From the NCBI GenBank assembly GCA_025451145.1, contig JANWKX010000152.1, forward strand, positions 1-5,774: 5,774 nt of DNA, read 5' to 3'. The position numbers were made by a program, and so were the translations under genes. The notes below the pieces were generated by a model, which was not told the DNA's origin, ran no database searches, and was given only the letters and a program-made list of their open reading frames with translations. Numbering within the stretch: position 1 is the stretch's first letter; each line of letters starts with the position of its first letter. Positions 5,030-5,774 of the stretch are shown one piece after another. This DNA comes from Vampirovibrionales bacterium. GTDB lineage: Bacteria; Cyanobacteriota; Vampirovibrionia; Vampirovibrionales; JAGQHJ01.

Positions 5030-5065
5030 CAAAGCGCTTGCTGATCATTATCGGCAAGCGCTTTG
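5030..5065. terminator. Long hairpin between convergent genes, probable bidirectional terminator
   Basis: CAAAGCGCTTGCTGAT (5030-5045) pairs with ATCGGCAAGCGCTTTG (5050-5065) through 16 positions, one of them a G-T wobble, closing on a 4-nt loop (CATT). It lies 24 bp beyond the minus-strand gene's stop codon (5089) and downstream of the plus-strand small ORFs. It is therefore placed to end transcription from both sides. Neither side has a long T-tract, so efficiency is uncertain. Confidence 0.68.
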
Positions 5066-5088
5066 ATAGATCTTAAAAAGTGCGGTCT

Positions 5089-5598
5089 CTAGTAAGCCAT
5101 CTGACCGTAAGGATTACCATATGGCGATGCGCCATATGGTGACTGCATTCCGTAACCGCCATAAGCCTGTGCTTGGGGTTGTTGATAAGGAGAATATCCT
5201 GCATATTGGTAGTTTGCCGGAGAAGCGGCTACAGGATAAGAGGGCGTTGAATATCCTTGCGCATATCCTCCGCCATAGTTCATAGGAGGGTTGGAGGCCA
5301 AGGCCAAATTGCCATAAGGATTTGCCGCTTGAGCGCCGTACATATCTCCTGCACCTGGCATACCGGGTGCTTGAGGCATTCCTGTCGCGCCACCTAATGC
5401 TGCTGGATTACCGCCAGTCAGTGCTGCCATCAATTGTTGAATGGCGGCATCATCCGCACCACCTTTTTTCCCTTTTTTATGGGCACGATGATGGTGAATT
5501 AAAGCCACAACTCCGGTTAATAAGGCAGCAACGGCAGCAATCCCAACTCCTACTTGACCACGTGTACTTTCTAATAAGCGTAGCGGATTAATATCCAT
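5089..5598 (-). CDS. Membrane-anchored protein with Tyr/Gly/Pro/Gln-rich disordered tail
   Basis: From ATG 5598 (GGGGA 8-12 nt upstream) the product is 169 residues. A GTG five codons upstream (5613) is inside that ribosome site and less likely. Residues 15-34 (QVGVGIAAVAALLTGVVALI) form one membrane helix. It is followed by a basic stretch, HHHRAHKKGKKGG (35-47), which suggests the tail faces the cytoplasm. Residues 48-61 (ADDAAIQQLMAALT) are a short helix. From about 62 the chain is low complexity: first Gly/Ala/Met/Pro, then from Y87 to the C-terminal Y169 there are 16 tyrosines in 83 residues. These sit in motifs such as SPYG, NPYG, GGY and QAY. This composition resembles prion-like or phase-separating segments and some spore-coat or adhesive proteins. 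I recognise no family and no enzymatic motif. It converges on the Met-rich ORF across the hairpin at 5030-5065. Confidence 0.82.
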   Translation of the reverse strand: MDINPLRLLESTRGQVGVGIAAVAALLTGVVALIHHHRAHKKGKKGGADDAAIQQLMAALTGGNPAALGGATGMPQAPGMPGAGDMYGAQAANPYGNLALASNPPMNYGGGYAQGYSTPSYPVAASPANYQYAGYSPYQQPQAQAYGGYGMQSPYGASPYGNPYGQMAY

Positions 5599-5774
5599 AA
5601 GGTTTTTCCCCACTAATTACAGTTATTTTGATACTGGTTAAATCCCACTCAAGAATTTTTAATGCTACTTGCATCGCAAAAAATTTACATTTCAACACAA
5701 ACGTCTTAAATCGCTCGGCTTTAAACATTACAATCATTCACATAAGATAGAATGGGTGTTTAATTTTTAGTAAA
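5599..5774 (-). promoter_or_regulatory. AT-rich upstream region of the Tyr-rich protein gene
   Basis: This stretch is markedly AT-rich, unlike the rest of the window, and holds no convincing gene on either strand. It presumably contains the promoter of the gene starting at 5598. TTGAAA-, TTGCGA- and TTGAGT-like hexamers are present on the minus strand, but none pairs with a good -10 at 16-18 bp. A small inverted repeat ATGC/GCAT with a 5-nt spacer lies near 5661-5673. Confidence 0.35.

Noticed and set aside
5588..5728. Minus-strand ORF of 46 codons overlapping the start of the Tyr-rich gene.
   Set aside because: There is no Shine-Dalgarno. The Lys/Phe-rich composition is what AT-rich non-coding DNA gives, and it runs through the ribosome site of the real gene in another frame.

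Overview
This is a bacterial chromosomal window with moderate G+C content, Shine-Dalgarno-led genes and some non-ATG starts (TTG for the alanine racemase). No ribosomal or other phylogenetic marker is present, so the organism cannot be placed. The number of unrecognised small and low-complexity proteins suggests a lineage far from the usual model bacteria. I see no insertion sequence, CRISPR array, tRNA, rRNA or phage module.

Left part (1-1717). A gene on the minus strand runs off the left edge. It encodes an unrecognised protein with one hydrophobic segment. It is preceded by a clear cobalamin riboswitch on the same strand (about 530-656). A Shine-Dalgarno-like AAGGAG lies at the foot of the riboswitch's last hairpin, followed by a possible 17-codon leader ORF. 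Next, also on the minus strand, is a complete NAD(P)-dependent Gfo/Idh/MocA-family oxidoreductase of the nucleotide-sugar dehydrogenase type.

Centre (1651-4130). A short AT-rich gap separates the oxidoreductase from a divergently transcribed, complete alanine racemase (alr), the source of D-alanine for peptidoglycan. A gap of about 330 bp follows, holding a perfect 11-bp inverted repeat and a possible 10-codon leader ORF. Then comes a four-helix membrane protein of a family often labelled 'PhnA-like', closed by a strong hairpin.

Right part (4131-5774). A repeat-bearing promoter region leads into a small protein whose C-terminal half looks like a GntR-type winged helix with no effector domain. 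A 52-residue protein with 18 methionines and a good ribosome binding site follows 58 bp later, probably on the same transcript. A long hairpin separates this pair from a convergent gene. That gene encodes a protein with one membrane anchor, a basic His/Lys stretch and a long disordered tail rich in Gly, Pro, Gln and Tyr.

The housekeeping genes (alr and the sugar oxidoreductase) fit a cell-envelope theme. The most unusual items are the B12-switched unknown gene, the methionine-rich microprotein next to a solo winged-helix protein, and the membrane-tethered tyrosine-rich low-complexity protein. No known defence or mobile system is recognisable.
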